Origin: an uncultured Woeseiaceae bacterium
Lineage (GTDB): Bacteria > Pseudomonadota > Gammaproteobacteria > Steroidobacterales > Woeseiaceae
Direction: 5' to 3'
Assembly: GCA_945787845.1 (NCBI GenBank)
Contig: CALZJH010000004.1
Location: forward strand, 124,001-188,000
Length of the DNA: 64,000 nucleotides
Part shown: one piece after another, positions 25,524-34,617 of the stretch
How the letters are laid out: the number at the start of each line of letters is the position of its first letter
How positions within the stretch are numbered: position 1 is the stretch's first letter
Position numbers and translations under genes: made by a program
The notes under the pieces: generated by a model
Seen by the model: only the letters and a program-made list of their open reading frames with translations
The model's database searches: none
Told to the model about the DNA's origin: nothing

Positions 25524-26264
25524 ATGCATTTTGATGTCATCACCCTGTTTCCGGAAATGGTCGCGACGATTGCCGAATTTGGCGTTGTCGGACGCGCGCA
25601 GCGCCGCGGACTGGTCACGCTGGATATCGAAAATCCACGCGACCATACGAGCGATGTGCATCGCACGGTGGATGATCGGCCGTACGGCGGCGGTCCGGGC
25701 ATGGTGATGAAATGCGAACCACTGGCCGGAGCGGTTAACGCTGCACGACAGCGGTCACCCGCGGGCAGCCCGGTTGTGTATCTGTCGCCGCAAGGCAGGG
25801 TATTCGACCAGGCATCGGCAAAGCGCTATGCCGGCATGCCAGGGCTGATTCTGCTGGCGGGCCGGTACGAAGGTATCGATGAGCGATTCATCGAGTCGCA
25901 GGTCGATGAGGAGCTGTCGCTTGGCGATTTCGTGTTGTCGGGCGGTGAAGTTCCGGCCATGGCCGTGATCGATGCCGTCGTGCGATTGTTGCCGGGCGTT
26001 TTGGGTGACGAGGAGTCGGCGGCCCAGGATTCCTTTATGGAGGGATTGCTGGATCATCCGCACTACACGCGGCCCGAAGACGTCGATGGGCGCAAGGTGC
26101 CGGACGTGTTGTTGTCTGGCGACCACGCAGAAATTGCGCGGTGGAGATTGAAGGAGGCCCTGGGTCGTACGTACACGCGGCGCCCGGACCTGGTTGAGAA
26201 ACTTGGATTGAGTGACGAGCAGCAGGCGTTGCTCGACGAATATTTGAAAGAGCAGAGACAATGA
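25524..26264 (+). CDS. trmD: tRNA (guanine-N1-)-methyltransferase TrmD
   Basis: TrmD methylates G37 of tRNAs with a purine at 36, preventing +1 frameshifts. The start is set at the ATG at 25524 ([13 protein letters not shown]) because the preceding in-frame codons overlap rimM and are not conserved TrmD sequence. The SPOUT knot is visible in [28 protein letters not shown] and [14 protein letters not shown]. Length (246 residues) is normal. The stop overlaps the rplS start. Confidence 0.96.
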   Translation: MHFDVITLFPEMVATIAEFGVVGRAQRRGLVTLDIENPRDHTSDVHRTVDDRPYGGGPGMVMKCEPLAGAVNAARQRSPAGSPVVYLSPQGRVFDQASAKRYAGMPGLILLAGRYEGIDERFIESQVDEELSLGDFVLSGGEVPAMAVIDAVVRLLPGVLGDEESAAQDSFMEGLLDHPHYTRPEDVDGRKVPDVLLSGDHAEIARWRLKEALGRTYTRRPDLVEKLGLSDEQQALLDEYLKEQRQ

Positions 26265-26605
26265 GCAAAATTATCGAAGCGATCGAACAAGAGCAGATGG
26301 AAAAGGAAATTCCGCCGTTTGCTCCTGGTGATACCGTCATCGTGCAGGTCAAGGTCAAGGAAGGCGAGCGCGAGCGTTTGCAGGCGTTCGAGGGCATTGT
26401 GATCGCCAAGCGTAATCGCGGGCTTAACTCGTCGTTCACGGTTCGCAAGATCTCGCACGGCGAGGGCGTCGAGCGTGTCTTCCAGACCTTCAGCCCGGTC
26501 GTTGATTCCGTCAAGGTGAAGCGTCGTGGCGATGTGCGGCGTGCCAAGCTGTACTACCTCCGTGGTCGTACGGGCAAGGCCGCGCGGATCAAGGAAAAAA
26601 TCTAG
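26261..26605 (+). CDS. rplS: Ribosomal protein L19
   Basis: The 114-residue protein shows the L19 pattern [49 protein letters not shown] and the C-terminal [19 protein letters not shown]19 sits at the 30S-50S interface. It overlaps trmD by four bases and ends the operon before the hairpin at 26626. Confidence 0.97.
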   Translation: MSKIIEAIEQEQMEKEIPPFAPGDTVIVQVKVKEGERERLQAFEGIVIAKRNRGLNSSFTVRKISHGEGVERVFQTFSPVVDSVKVKRRGDVRRAKLYYLRGRTGKAARIKEKI

Positions 26606-26625
26606 ATTCCATCAGGAATCCATCA

Positions 26626-26654
26626 CCCCGGCCCGCCAGTGGCCGGGGGGCTTT
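26626..26654 (+). terminator. Intrinsic terminator after rplS
   Basis: CCCCGGCC (26626-26633) pairs perfectly with GGCCGGGG (26641-26648) around a 7-base loop, followed by GGCTTTT. This is a good Rho-independent terminator for the rpsP-rplS operon. Confidence 0.8.
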
Positions 26655-26658
26655 TCGA

Positions 26659-26664
26659 TATAAT
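26659..26664 (+). promoter_or_regulatory. -10 box upstream of the TRAP operon
   Basis: A perfect TATAAT follows directly on the rplS terminator, 54 bases before the TatT start. No convincing -35 is seen at 16-18 bases upstream because the terminator stem lies there. Confidence 0.4.
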
Positions 26665-26717
26665 ACGGGCCAGCCGAATAAGCTGAACCATTTGCTTCCA
26701 GCGGGGTCCGTGGTCAT

Positions 26718-27566
26718 ATGAAAAATGCACTACTCATTGGCGCTCTGGCCACGATCCTGAGTGGTTGCGCGTCGCTGGTATCGTCAGCGACCAGCGGCTT
26801 CACAGACAGCTTGTCTGCGTCCATTCTCGATCATGACGATCCCGAACTCGCCAAGGCGGCACTGCCGGCCTTCATGGTGACGATCGACAGCTTGATCCGG
26901 AATAACCCCGACGATCCTGATCTCCTGGCCTCGGGCGCGACCCTGTATGCGTCCTATGGTGCGATTTTCGTCGATAACGAGGCGCGCGCCTCACGCCTGA
27001 CATCGCGGGCCCGTCGGTATGCCTCCACGGCTATATGCGAAACCTACACGCCATCGTGCAACTGGTCGGACCTGAACTATGACGATTTTGTTGCGACCCT
27101 GGATGGCATCAAGCCGAAGCAAAGCGAAGTTCTGTACACCTATGGCTTTGCATCGCTCGTCTACCTGCGCGCCCATAGTTCGGACTGGAACTCGCTGGCG
27201 GAGCTCCCGCAGATCGAAGCGCTGTTCAATCACTATCTGGACATAAGTGGTGACGAAGTTAACAGTGGCGTCTACACCTATATGGGAATATTACTGACCT
27301 TGCGTCCGCCGGCCCTGGGTGGCGAGCCCGAAAAGGCGCGCGAGTACTTTGAGAAAGCGATTGCGTTGACCGATGGGCGCGATCTTAGCGCCAAGGTTGA
27401 GTACGCGCGCGGTTACGCCAGATTGCTGTATGAGCGTGAGTTACATGATCGCCTGCTCAATGAGGTCATGGCGACGGACTCGGAATACGATGGCTACACG
27501 TTGAGTAACGTAATGGCCAAGGAACAGGCAAAGGCCCTGCTGGCCGACGCGGACGACTACTTCTGA
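26718..27566 (+). CDS. TRAP-associated TPR lipoprotein (TatT family)
   Basis: The 282-residue protein begins with a lipoprotein signal, the lipobox ending at C17 (TILSGC). The rest is helical with TPR-like spacing, including IRNNPDDPDLLASGATLYASYG and EPEKAREYFEKAIALTDGRD. The TatT family are periplasmic TPR partners that bind TRAP substrate-binding proteins, probably in trimers. Five bases separate it from dctP, so the partner is almost certainly the protein encoded next. The substrate is unknown. Confidence 0.85.
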   Translation: MKNALLIGALATILSGCASLVSSATSGFTDSLSASILDHDDPELAKAALPAFMVTIDSLIRNNPDDPDLLASGATLYASYGAIFVDNEARASRLTSRARRYASTAICETYTPSCNWSDLNYDDFVATLDGIKPKQSEVLYTYGFASLVYLRAHSSDWNSLAELPQIEALFNHYLDISGDEVNSGVYTYMGILLTLRPPALGGEPEKAREYFEKAIALTDGRDLSAKVEYARGYARLLYERELHDRLLNEVMATDSEYDGYTLSNVMAKEQAKALLADADDYF

Positions 27567-27571
27567 CTGGG

Positions 27572-28567
27572 ATGACGATGAGAAAACTTATTCTGGGGCT
27601 GCTGGTCCTGATGTTCAGCCTGCCGCTGCATGCGGCGACGCTCAAGATTGCCACCGTGACGCCGGAAGGTTCGCAGTGGATGAAGGACATGCGTGCAAGC
27701 GCCAAGGAGATCAAGGAACGCACCGATGGTCGGGTGCAGATCAAGTATTACGGCGGCGGTGTGATGGGTAACGATCAGAAGGTGCTGAGCCGCATCCGGA
27801 TCGGGGCATTGCAGGGCGGTGCGTTCACGCCCACCGCGCTGGCCGGACAGTACTCGAATCTTAATCTTTATGGTTTGCCGATGGTGTTTGATTCCGAGGA
27901 AGAGGCCACCTACGTACGCAGCCGCCTGGATGACACGCTAAGGCAGGGTCTTGAGAAAGCGGGCTTCGTGAATTTCGGTTTCGCGGCCGGTGGTTTCGCG
28001 GTTCTCATGTCGAACATACCGATCGACTCACTCGACGACCTTAAAGGCAAGAAAGTCTGGATTCCCGAAGGCGATGATGTCAGCCGCCGTGCCATGGAGG
28101 CGCTGTCGCTGTCGCCTGTTACGCTGCCGCTTACCGACGTATTGACGGGGCTGCAAACAGGCCTTATCGATATTGTGGCCATGTCGCCCATCGGCGCGCT
28201 TGTGCTGCAGTGGCATACGAAAGTGAAATACATCACCGAACTGCCGCTGGTTTACACATTCGGATTCATGGCCGTCGAGAAACGCGCATTTGGCAAGCTG
28301 TCGGCCGATGACCAGGCGATCGTGCGTGAGGTCATGGGCCGCACCTACGAGAATTTTGACATGTCGAACCTGGCGGATAATCGTGGCGCCAGGGATGCGC
28401 TGCTCAACACCGGTATCGAGAGCGTGCAGGTCGCGCCGGAGGAGTACGAAAAGGTTCGCGCCGCCCTGATGAAATTGAATACGGATATGGCAGACCAGGG
28501 CCTTTTCGACAAGGCCCTGTTCGACGAGATGTTTGCTTACATCTCCGAGTACCGTAGCTCGCATTGA
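27572..28567 (+). CDS. dctP: TRAP transporter substrate-binding protein DctP
   Basis: The 331-residue protein has a cleavable signal peptide (MTMRKLILGLLVLMFSLPLHA) and the DctP-fold pattern: LKIATVTPEGSQWMKDM, IKYYGGGVMGNDQKVLSRI, the conserved KGKKVWIPEGDDV and LQTGLIDIVAM. The carboxylate-binding Arg of classical DctP is not clearly placed, so the ligand cannot be named. Its stop overlaps dctQ. With TatT, DctQ and DctM it forms a sodium-driven uptake system. Confidence 0.92.
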   Translation: MTMRKLILGLLVLMFSLPLHAATLKIATVTPEGSQWMKDMRASAKEIKERTDGRVQIKYYGGGVMGNDQKVLSRIRIGALQGGAFTPTALAGQYSNLNLYGLPMVFDSEEEATYVRSRLDDTLRQGLEKAGFVNFGFAAGGFAVLMSNIPIDSLDDLKGKKVWIPEGDDVSRRAMEALSLSPVTLPLTDVLTGLQTGLIDIVAMSPIGALVLQWHTKVKYITELPLVYTFGFMAVEKRAFGKLSADDQAIVREVMGRTYENFDMSNLADNRGARDALLNTGIESVQVAPEEYEKVRAALMKLNTDMADQGLFDKALFDEMFAYISEYRSSH

Positions 28568-29079
28568 AGAAATTTCTAGACAGGCTGGAGCGCTTCGGAG
28601 TGCTCGCCGAAAATACGGCGCTGGTTGTCCTCCTCGGGACGATGATCGGTGTATCGGTGTTCCAGATCATCAACCGGCAATTGCTGGGCGGCGCATTCAG
28701 CCTCACGTGGGCTGACGAACTCGTCAAGATCATCGTGTTGTGGCTCGCGATGGTCGGATCCATCGCGGCCTGCCGCGATAACAAGCACATTCGTATCGAC
28801 CTCATATCTCATATCCTGTCGGGTCCCGTCGTCGCGTGGAGCAAGGTGGTGGTCGATCTCTTTGCTGCAGCGGTCTGCGCCGTTATCGGCTGGCAGGCCT
28901 GGCGACTGATTCGCGAGGAAATGAGCTGGGGCGATACGGTGTTTACGGACGTTCCGCTGTGGACGTTACATGCCATCGTGCCGCTGGCATTTGTGCTGAT
29001 CAGCTATCAGTTCCTCGTGCGGGTCGTGCGTCTGTTGCTCGATATCTTCCGCCCGACCGACGCGGAATCCGCCGCATGA
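28564..29079 (+). CDS. dctQ: TRAP transporter small permease DctQ
   Basis: The 171-residue protein has four hydrophobic helices (about 15-35, 55-70, 90-110 and 135-155). The family signature SLTWADELVKIIVLWLAMVG and CRDNKHIRIDLI are present. The start is TTG at 28564, overlapping the dctP stop; dctM overlaps its end (ATGA). Confidence 0.92.
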   Translation: MKKFLDRLERFGVLAENTALVVLLGTMIGVSVFQIINRQLLGGAFSLTWADELVKIIVLWLAMVGSIAACRDNKHIRIDLISHILSGPVVAWSKVVVDLFAAAVCAVIGWQAWRLIREEMSWGDTVFTDVPLWTLHAIVPLAFVLISYQFLVRVVRLLLDIFRPTDAESAA

Positions 29080-30338
29080 TTGTCGTAAGCCTGCTGCTTG
29101 TCATATTGGCGGTACTCGGTGCTCCGCTGTTTGCGATCATTGCAACCAGCGCGATGGTGGGCTTCCAGAGCAATGACACCGAGCTGATGACGATCGCGCT
29201 CGAGTTGCTCAGCATTTCGCAGATGCCGGTGCTTACGGCAATTCCGTTGTTTACATTTGCCGGATACCTGCTCAGTGAGAGCAAGGCCCCGGGGCGCCTG
29301 GTGCGCCTGACCAGTGCCATGTTCGGCTGGATGCCGGGCGGACTCTCACTGGTCTGTCTCGCAGCGTGTGCGTTTTTCACGGCCTTTACCGGCGCGTCGG
29401 GCGTAACCATCATCGCCCTCGGCGCCATTCTCTACCCGGCCCTCAAGCAGGATGGTTACAGCGACCGGTTCAATCTCGGACTCGTCACTTCGTCCGGCAG
29501 CCTGGGACTGCTGTTTGCTCCGTCACTGCCTATCATCCTCTACGGCGTTGTCGCCAAGGTGAGTATTGACGACCTGTTCAGGGCCGGCATTCTCCCGGGC
29601 CTCCTGATGCTGATCATGCTGGGCGGCTACAGTATCTGGGTGAACCGCGACAACCGGAGGCCGCTGAGCACCTTCTCATGGCGCGAGGTAGGTGCAGCGC
29701 TGCGCGAGGCGGTCTGGGAGCTCCCGCTTCCGTTCGTGGTGCTGGGCGGCATCTACTCCGGGTTCTTCGCCGTGTCCGAGGCCGCTGCGATTACGGCGCT
29801 GTACGTGTTCATAGCTGAGGTGTTGATCTACCGCGAGATTGCCGTGCGAGACCTGCCACGCATCATCCGCGAGTCGATGGTCCTGGTTGGCGGGATATTG
29901 ATGATTCTCGGCGTATCGCTGGCATCGACGTACTACATGATCGATGCCGAGATACCACAGAAGCTGCTGGGATTGGTTGCGGAACTCGTCAGCAGCCCGA
30001 CCTCGTTCCTGATCCTCCTGCTACTGTTCCTGCTCGTGCTCGGCGCGATTCTCGATATCTTCTCAGCCATTGTGCTGGTTGTGCCGCTGATTCTCCCTAT
30101 CGCAGCCGGTTTCGGCGTGAACGAGGTGCATCTCGGTATCGTCTTCCTGGCGGCCATGCAGCTGGGCTACCTGACACCGCCGGTTGGCTTGAACCTGTTT
30201 ATCGCCAGTTATCGGTTTAACAAGCCCATCATGCACGTGTATTCCGCCACGTTCCCTTTCCTGATAATTCTTATGTTGTCGGTTATCCTGATAACATTCC
30301 TTCCGGAACTGTCATTACTTTTCGTGTCCGGTGATTAG
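29076..30338 (+). CDS. dctM: TRAP transporter large permease DctM
   Basis: This 420-residue, roughly 12-helix protein is the transport channel. Signatures include IPLFTFAGYLLSESKAPGRL, FTGASGVTIIALGAILYPAL, LLFAPSLPIILYGVVAK and the C-terminal QLGYLTPPVGLNLFIASYRF. The ATG at 29076 overlapping the dctQ stop is chosen; the frame is open further upstream, but that part would lie inside dctQ and is not DctM-like. Confidence 0.93.
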   Translation: MIVVSLLLVILAVLGAPLFAIIATSAMVGFQSNDTELMTIALELLSISQMPVLTAIPLFTFAGYLLSESKAPGRLVRLTSAMFGWMPGGLSLVCLAACAFFTAFTGASGVTIIALGAILYPALKQDGYSDRFNLGLVTSSGSLGLLFAPSLPIILYGVVAKVSIDDLFRAGILPGLLMLIMLGGYSIWVNRDNRRPLSTFSWREVGAALREAVWELPLPFVVLGGIYSGFFAVSEAAAITALYVFIAEVLIYREIAVRDLPRIIRESMVLVGGILMILGVSLASTYYMIDAEIPQKLLGLVAELVSSPTSFLILLLLFLLVLGAILDIFSAIVLVVPLILPIAAGFGVNEVHLGIVFLAAMQLGYLTPPVGLNLFIASYRFNKPIMHVYSATFPFLIILMLSVILITFLPELSLLFVSGD

Positions 30339-30352
30339 GTGCGGGGTGTAGC

Positions 30353-31432
30353 GTGATACGCAGGTTGGTTCTTCTACTCGCAGTGTTACCGTCGTTCGCG
30401 CTGGCGTCGATTGACGATGTCGTGGTGCCACCCGGCTTCATTATCGAGGAATTTGCGGACGTGCCCAATGCGCGGTCCCTGGCGCTGGGCGACAAGGGCA
30501 CGCTCTTTGTGTCCAACCGCAAGGGAAGGTCGGTCTACGCGGTCGTCGAGAATGCCGATGGTTCAACCCGGACGATCGAGCTGCTTCGCGGCATGAGTAC
30601 GCCGAACGGCATCGCCTTTCACGACGGTGATCTGTTCGTCGCGGAAATCGACCGCGTCTTGCGTTACGCAGATATCGAAGCAAACCTCGATGCCGTTCCT
30701 GAGGCCGAGGTTCTGGATGTGGACCTGCCGTCGGATCGGCATCATGGTTGGCGTTACATTGGATTTGGCCCGGACGACAAGCTCTATATCAGCATCGGTG
30801 CGCCGTGCAATGTCTGTGACAACTTCGGCTATGCGCAGATCATACGCATGAATGCCGACGGATCCGGGCGAGAAACATTTGCTTCGGGAATTCGCAACTC
30901 GGTTGGCTTTACCTGGCACCCCACGACCGATGAGCTGTGGTTTACCGATAACGGTCGGGACATGATGGGCGATGACACGCCTCCCTGTGAGTTGAATCAC
31001 GCACCCCGGGCAGGACTGCACTTTGGCTTCCCGTATTGCCATGGTGGAGACATTCTCGATCCGCAATTCGGCAATGGCCGGGAATGTGAAAATTACAGGC
31101 CACCGGCACAAAAACTCGGTCCGCATGTTGCCCCGCTGGGGGTGAAGTTCTACACCGGCGATATGTTCCCGGCTGAGTATCGCAACCACGTGTTTATTGC
31201 AGAACATGGATCGTGGAATCGATCCAAAAAGATAGGCTATCGCGTTACGCTTGTTCGCCTTGACGGCAATCGGGCGGTGTCCTATGAACCCTTTGCATTC
31301 GGCTGGCTGCAGGGTCAGTCGGTGGCGGGTCGCCCGGTCGACCTGCTTGTGAAGGAGGATGGGTCGTTGCTCGTAAGCGACGATCTGGCCGGCAAGATTT
31401 ATCGAATCAGTTACATTGGCGAGTCGGAATAA
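30353..31432 (+). CDS. Secreted sorbosone/glucose dehydrogenase-like beta-propeller
   Basis: The 359-residue protein has a signal peptide (ending near LPSFALA) and a six-bladed propeller of the soluble glucose/sorbosone dehydrogenase type: FADVPNARSLALGDKGTLFV, DLPSDRHHGWRYIGFGPDD, GSGRETFASGIRNSVGFTWHP and VFIAEHGSWNRSKKIGYRV. The conserved His and Arg that contact PQQ in the family fit HH (near 124-125) and R near 179. Cofactor and substrate are inferred. The start is GTG at 30353, 14 bases after dctM, so it may be co-transcribed and process a sugar or related compound handled by the TRAP system. Confidence 0.82.
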   Translation: MIRRLVLLLAVLPSFALASIDDVVVPPGFIIEEFADVPNARSLALGDKGTLFVSNRKGRSVYAVVENADGSTRTIELLRGMSTPNGIAFHDGDLFVAEIDRVLRYADIEANLDAVPEAEVLDVDLPSDRHHGWRYIGFGPDDKLYISIGAPCNVCDNFGYAQIIRMNADGSGRETFASGIRNSVGFTWHPTTDELWFTDNGRDMMGDDTPPCELNHAPRAGLHFGFPYCHGGDILDPQFGNGRECENYRPPAQKLGPHVAPLGVKFYTGDMFPAEYRNHVFIAEHGSWNRSKKIGYRVTLVRLDGNRAVSYEPFAFGWLQGQSVAGRPVDLLVKEDGSLLVSDDLAGKIYRISYIGESE

Positions 31433-31443
31433 GGGTTCAGCGT

Positions 31444-33300
31444 ATGAGTGGCGGCAACTTCGTATTCAGGTTTTTGGGCGCTATCTGGAGAGGCATGGAC
31501 GGGCTTCGCAAGTTCCTGCACTTGTTGCTGATGCTGTTCATTTTCCTGATTTTCTTCGGGGCCTTGTCGGGCGAGGCTCCACAACTGATGCCGCAAAAGG
31601 CCGCCCTGATCGTGCAGCCGGTTGGCGCACTGGTGGAGCAGGTTGCCGGTGATCCGTACGATCGGGCTGTTGCCGAACTCGTTGGTGATGCACAGCCGCA
31701 GACGCTGGTGGCGGACGTGGTTGCGGCATTGGACCACGCGCGTGACGATGATCGAATCGAAGTCGTCCACCTGGAACTGTCCGCACTGGGTGGTTCAGGC
31801 CTGAGCAAGCTGCAGCGCGTGGCGGACGCCATGCAGCGCTTCAGGGATACCGGCAAGCGCATCGTTGCGAGTGGCGATTTCTATACGCAACAGGGCTACT
31901 ACCTCGCGGCACACGCCGACGAAATCTACCTGCATCCGGAAGGAGTGGTGTACCTGCAGGGCTACGGCGCATACCGGAATTATTTCAAGGATGCGATCGA
32001 TCTTCTCCGCATCGACTGGAACGTTTTCAAGGTAGGTACGCACAAGTCGTTCGTTGAACCGTACACCCGCATGGATATGTCACCGGAAGACCGCGTGTCC
32101 CGTAGCCGCCTTATCGAGCAGTTCTGGACGATGTATGAAGACGACGTCGTCGCAGCGCGAGGTCTGTCGGAAGGTGCAATTGACGACTATGCGCAGAACC
32201 TCGTTGAGCACGTTGCAAGCGCCAATGGCGACATTGCGCGGGCGGCACTGGATCGAGGGCTTGTTGACGAGCTTCTTGGCCGTGCGGAGTTGCGGGAGTT
32301 AATGCAGGCCTACGTAGGAGTCGATGAGGATGACGAGTCGATGTACCCCGCGGTGCATATGGTCGATTACCTGAACCAGGTGCATTTGCTGGGCGGTGAC
32401 CGAACCCAGACCGAAAACGTTGCGGTCATCGTTGCGGCGGGTGACATACTGGACGGTGCGCAGCCGCCTGGCACCATCGGCGGTGACTCGACGGCCGCGC
32501 TCCTCAGGCGGGCGCTGACGGACGAGTCTGTCAAAGCGGTGGTCCTGCGTGTGGACAGCCCCGGCGGCAGCGTCTTCGCATCCGAGGTTATCGCACAGGA
32601 AATTGAAACCCTGCAGGAAGCCGGTAAGCCCGTGATCGCCTCGATGGGCAGCGTGGCGGCTTCGGGTGGTTACTGGATTTCGGTCGTCGCTGATCGCGTT
32701 ATCGCCAGTCCGGCAACGGTTACCGGATCGATCGGGATTTTCGGGATGGTCCCCACGTTTCAGCGTACGCTGGAGGCAGTAGGGGTCGCCACCGATGGCG
32801 TCGGGACGACGCCGTGGTCCGGAGAACTGCGTGCCGACCGGGAGATGAGCGAGCATACAAAGCAGCTGTTCCAGATGGTCATCGAGGATGGCTATAACGA
32901 TTTTATTTCCGGCGTGGCGGAACACCGTGAGCTGGAGAAAGACTATGTCGACTCAATCGGGCAGGGCCAGGTCTGGACAGGTAACGATGCCTTCGAAAAT
33001 GGCCTGGTCGACCAGCTCGGCACCTATGATGACGCCGTGGCGGCCGCCGCCGAGTTGGCCGGACTTGCTGATGGTGAGTACGGACAGAAGCTGATTGAGA
33101 AGCAATTGACGCCAACCGAGCAGATGATTCTCGACTTCCTGTCGATCCTCAGGATCACCGGGATTAACCCGGAGGCGTTCGTACGCGAGCCCACGCCAAT
33201 CGAAGTGTTTGCCGATCGTCTGCAAGCCCTGGCGGCGGACGTACGGAGATTCAACGACCCGAAGGGCGTCTACTCGCACTGTTTCTGCGAGATACAGTAA
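31444..33300 (+). CDS. sppA: Signal peptide peptidase SppA, 67K type
   Basis: This 618-residue inner-membrane serine protease degrades released signal peptides. A single N-terminal helix (about 20-42) anchors it. Two tandem S49 domains follow. The catalytic Lys is K201 (VGTHKSFVEPY) in the first domain and the catalytic Ser is S407 (GSVAASGGYW) in the second, as in E. coli SppA. It starts at the ATG at 31444 and ends just before a strong hairpin. The link to the TRAP genes appears positional only. Confidence 0.95.
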   Translation: MSGGNFVFRFLGAIWRGMDGLRKFLHLLLMLFIFLIFFGALSGEAPQLMPQKAALIVQPVGALVEQVAGDPYDRAVAELVGDAQPQTLVADVVAALDHARDDDRIEVVHLELSALGGSGLSKLQRVADAMQRFRDTGKRIVASGDFYTQQGYYLAAHADEIYLHPEGVVYLQGYGAYRNYFKDAIDLLRIDWNVFKVGTHKSFVEPYTRMDMSPEDRVSRSRLIEQFWTMYEDDVVAARGLSEGAIDDYAQNLVEHVASANGDIARAALDRGLVDELLGRAELRELMQAYVGVDEDDESMYPAVHMVDYLNQVHLLGGDRTQTENVAVIVAAGDILDGAQPPGTIGGDSTAALLRRALTDESVKAVVLRVDSPGGSVFASEVIAQEIETLQEAGKPVIASMGSVAASGGYWISVVADRVIASPATVTGSIGIFGMVPTFQRTLEAVGVATDGVGTTPWSGELRADREMSEHTKQLFQMVIEDGYNDFISGVAEHRELEKDYVDSIGQGQVWTGNDAFENGLVDQLGTYDDAVAAAAELAGLADGEYGQKLIEKQLTPTEQMILDFLSILRITGINPEAFVREPTPIEVFADRLQALAADVRRFNDPKGVYSHCFCEIQ

Positions 33301-33307
33301 CCACCGC

Positions 33308-33331
33308 GGTGCCCGGCTTCGGCCGGGCACC
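33308..33331. terminator. Bidirectional hairpin between sppA and the beta-helix gene
   Basis: GGTGCCCGGC (33308-33317) and GCCGGGCACC (33322-33331) form a perfect 10-bp stem capped by a stable TTCG tetraloop. It lies 8 bases after the sppA stop and 13 before the end of the convergent gene, so it can serve both. No T-tract follows on either strand. Confidence 0.7.
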
Positions 33332-33343
33332 AGCAAATCGAAC

Positions 33344-34384
33344 TCAGAAGTCCGGGTCAGGACAGTTGATCATTGGGGGATTGACGACGACCGAGTCATC
33401 GATCGAGATGCTCGATTCCTTGTCACGGCACTCGATCTGCACCATATCACCTGCCGTGTTGTACTCAATTCGCGTACCGTCCCCGGCGAACAAAGCTGCG
33501 TCGGATTCGACAACAATGCCATGGGCCGCGTTGTTGTCGACGCTGACACCACCCAGGCTGAGCGTCGAATGCGAATTCACATAGGCGCCATAGAGGCCAT
33601 TCCAAGAAATACCGCCGCCGATGAACTCCAGTGCGGAGTTAGTCTCCAGCAGAATTCCGATCTCGGCATTGGCATTTGCGTATGAGTTATCGATAATTCC
33701 CGTCGATCCCAGACTCAGGCCGATCCCGACAGGATTGCTGACACCGACATGAGTATCGCTCAGGTTAATCGACGAGCTGTTTTCGGCACGTATTCCGAAT
33801 CCATTTTCGTGGTAGTTGATCCCGCCGCCGTCGAAGTTCAACGCTGCATTATTTGTCACCAAAATACCGTCAGCACCGTTGTTCGTGACCTGCGTATTGC
33901 GAATGCGAGTTGACGCACTATTGAGCACTATGCCGGCTACGCCATTGTGTTCGACGAAGCAATCGAGGAGATTGACCGTTCCGTTCTGGGTAACGAATAT
34001 GCCGCTCCCGGTGTTCCCCGAAATATGCGATCGGATTAGCCGAATTCTGCCGTCAACGATTCTCAGGCCGTCCCCGGGCCCGGTAAAGTTGACGTCCTCA
34101 AACCAGACGCTCTTAGTGCTAAAGAATCGGGCAGTACCCACAATGGTCGTGTTGCCGTCGCCGTAGATCCTGAGATCGTCACGGTTAAACGTGACGTCTT
34201 CGTAGCACGTGCCGTACAGATTGATCTCGATCAGCTTTGCAGAGCCTGCGGCTTTGCCCAGCGCGTCCCGCAATGAATCGCCCTCGTCACAGTTGACGAC
34301 GTACGGGTTGGCCAATGCACCAGCCGCGGACAGGGTCAAACAAGCGGCACCAGCCGCCAAGAGTCTTGATAGTGAAATCTTCAT
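33344..34384 (-). CDS. Secreted right-handed beta-helix repeat protein
   Basis: The 346-residue protein has a signal peptide (about 1-25, cleavage near AGALA-NP). Most of the rest is short, irregular ~22-residue coils rich in Asn, Ser, Gly, Ile and Val (RIRNTQVTNNGADGILVTNN, INLSDTHVGVSNPVGIGLSL), the hallmark of parallel beta-helix proteins. No pectate-lyase or other catalytic triad can be picked out, so binding, adhesion or polysaccharide processing are all open. Cysteines near both ends may form disulfides. Its leader carries a c-di-GMP riboswitch behind a good promoter, so expression should follow the cell's surface-attachment state. AAAGGAGAAGG precedes the ATG. Confidence 0.85.
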   Translation of the reverse strand: MKISLSRLLAAGAACLTLSAAGALANPYVVNCDEGDSLRDALGKAAGSAKLIEINLYGTCYEDVTFNRDDLRIYGDGNTTIVGTARFFSTKSVWFEDVNFTGPGDGLRIVDGRIRLIRSHISGNTGSGIFVTQNGTVNLLDCFVEHNGVAGIVLNSASTRIRNTQVTNNGADGILVTNNAALNFDGGGINYHENGFGIRAENSSSINLSDTHVGVSNPVGIGLSLGSTGIIDNSYANANAEIGILLETNSALEFIGGGISWNGLYGAYVNSHSTLSLGGVSVDNNAAHGIVVESDAALFAGDGTRIEYNTAGDMVQIECRDKESSISIDDSVVVNPPMINCPDPDF

Positions 34385-34422
34385 CGCCTTCTCCTTTGCG
34401 GATAGGTTGTACTCCGCTCAAT

Positions 34423-34530
34423 GCGGCAACCCGGCGATCTTGGGTCCTTCGTGAAGCTGCCTGATACATCTCGGAGGAGGCGAGGACCCGTGGCTTTGCG
34501 TCTTCGACTTTCATCGAATTTGCTCTTGTC
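34423..34530 (-). promoter_or_regulatory. Cyclic di-GMP class I (GEMM) riboswitch, copy 1
   Basis: On the minus strand the leader carries the GEMM core in order: GAGCAAATTCGA, a GAAA tetraloop hairpin, the near-invariant GACGCAAAGCCACGGG, a P3 stem closed by GGGTCC (about 34485-34490) and GGACCC (about 34442-34447), and a closing strand CGCCGGGTTGCC (end near 34425). Downstream GCGGA (34413-34417) can pair either with CCGC at the end of P1 (34423-34426) or with TCCGC (34398-34402) next to the Shine-Dalgarno sequence (34390-34395). This suggests control of translation. The direction of control is not evident. Confidence 0.88.
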
Positions 34531-34539
34531 GCGATTGAA

Positions 34540-34567
34540 ATTTTGCTCCCTTGGCAGAAATTGTCAA
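34540..34567 (-). promoter_or_regulatory. Promoter of the riboswitch/beta-helix transcript
   Basis: A consensus -35 TTGACA (34562-34567 on the minus strand) is followed after 16 bases by CAAAAT (34540-34545). Transcription would start just before the riboswitch. The same arrangement precedes the second riboswitch at 46005-46032, including shared CCAGAATTGAC sequence. Confidence 0.7.
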
Positions 34568-34617
34568 TTCTGGGAATTACTTAAACCGGTGTGAACGGCA
34601 GGCACTCTACGGACGCG

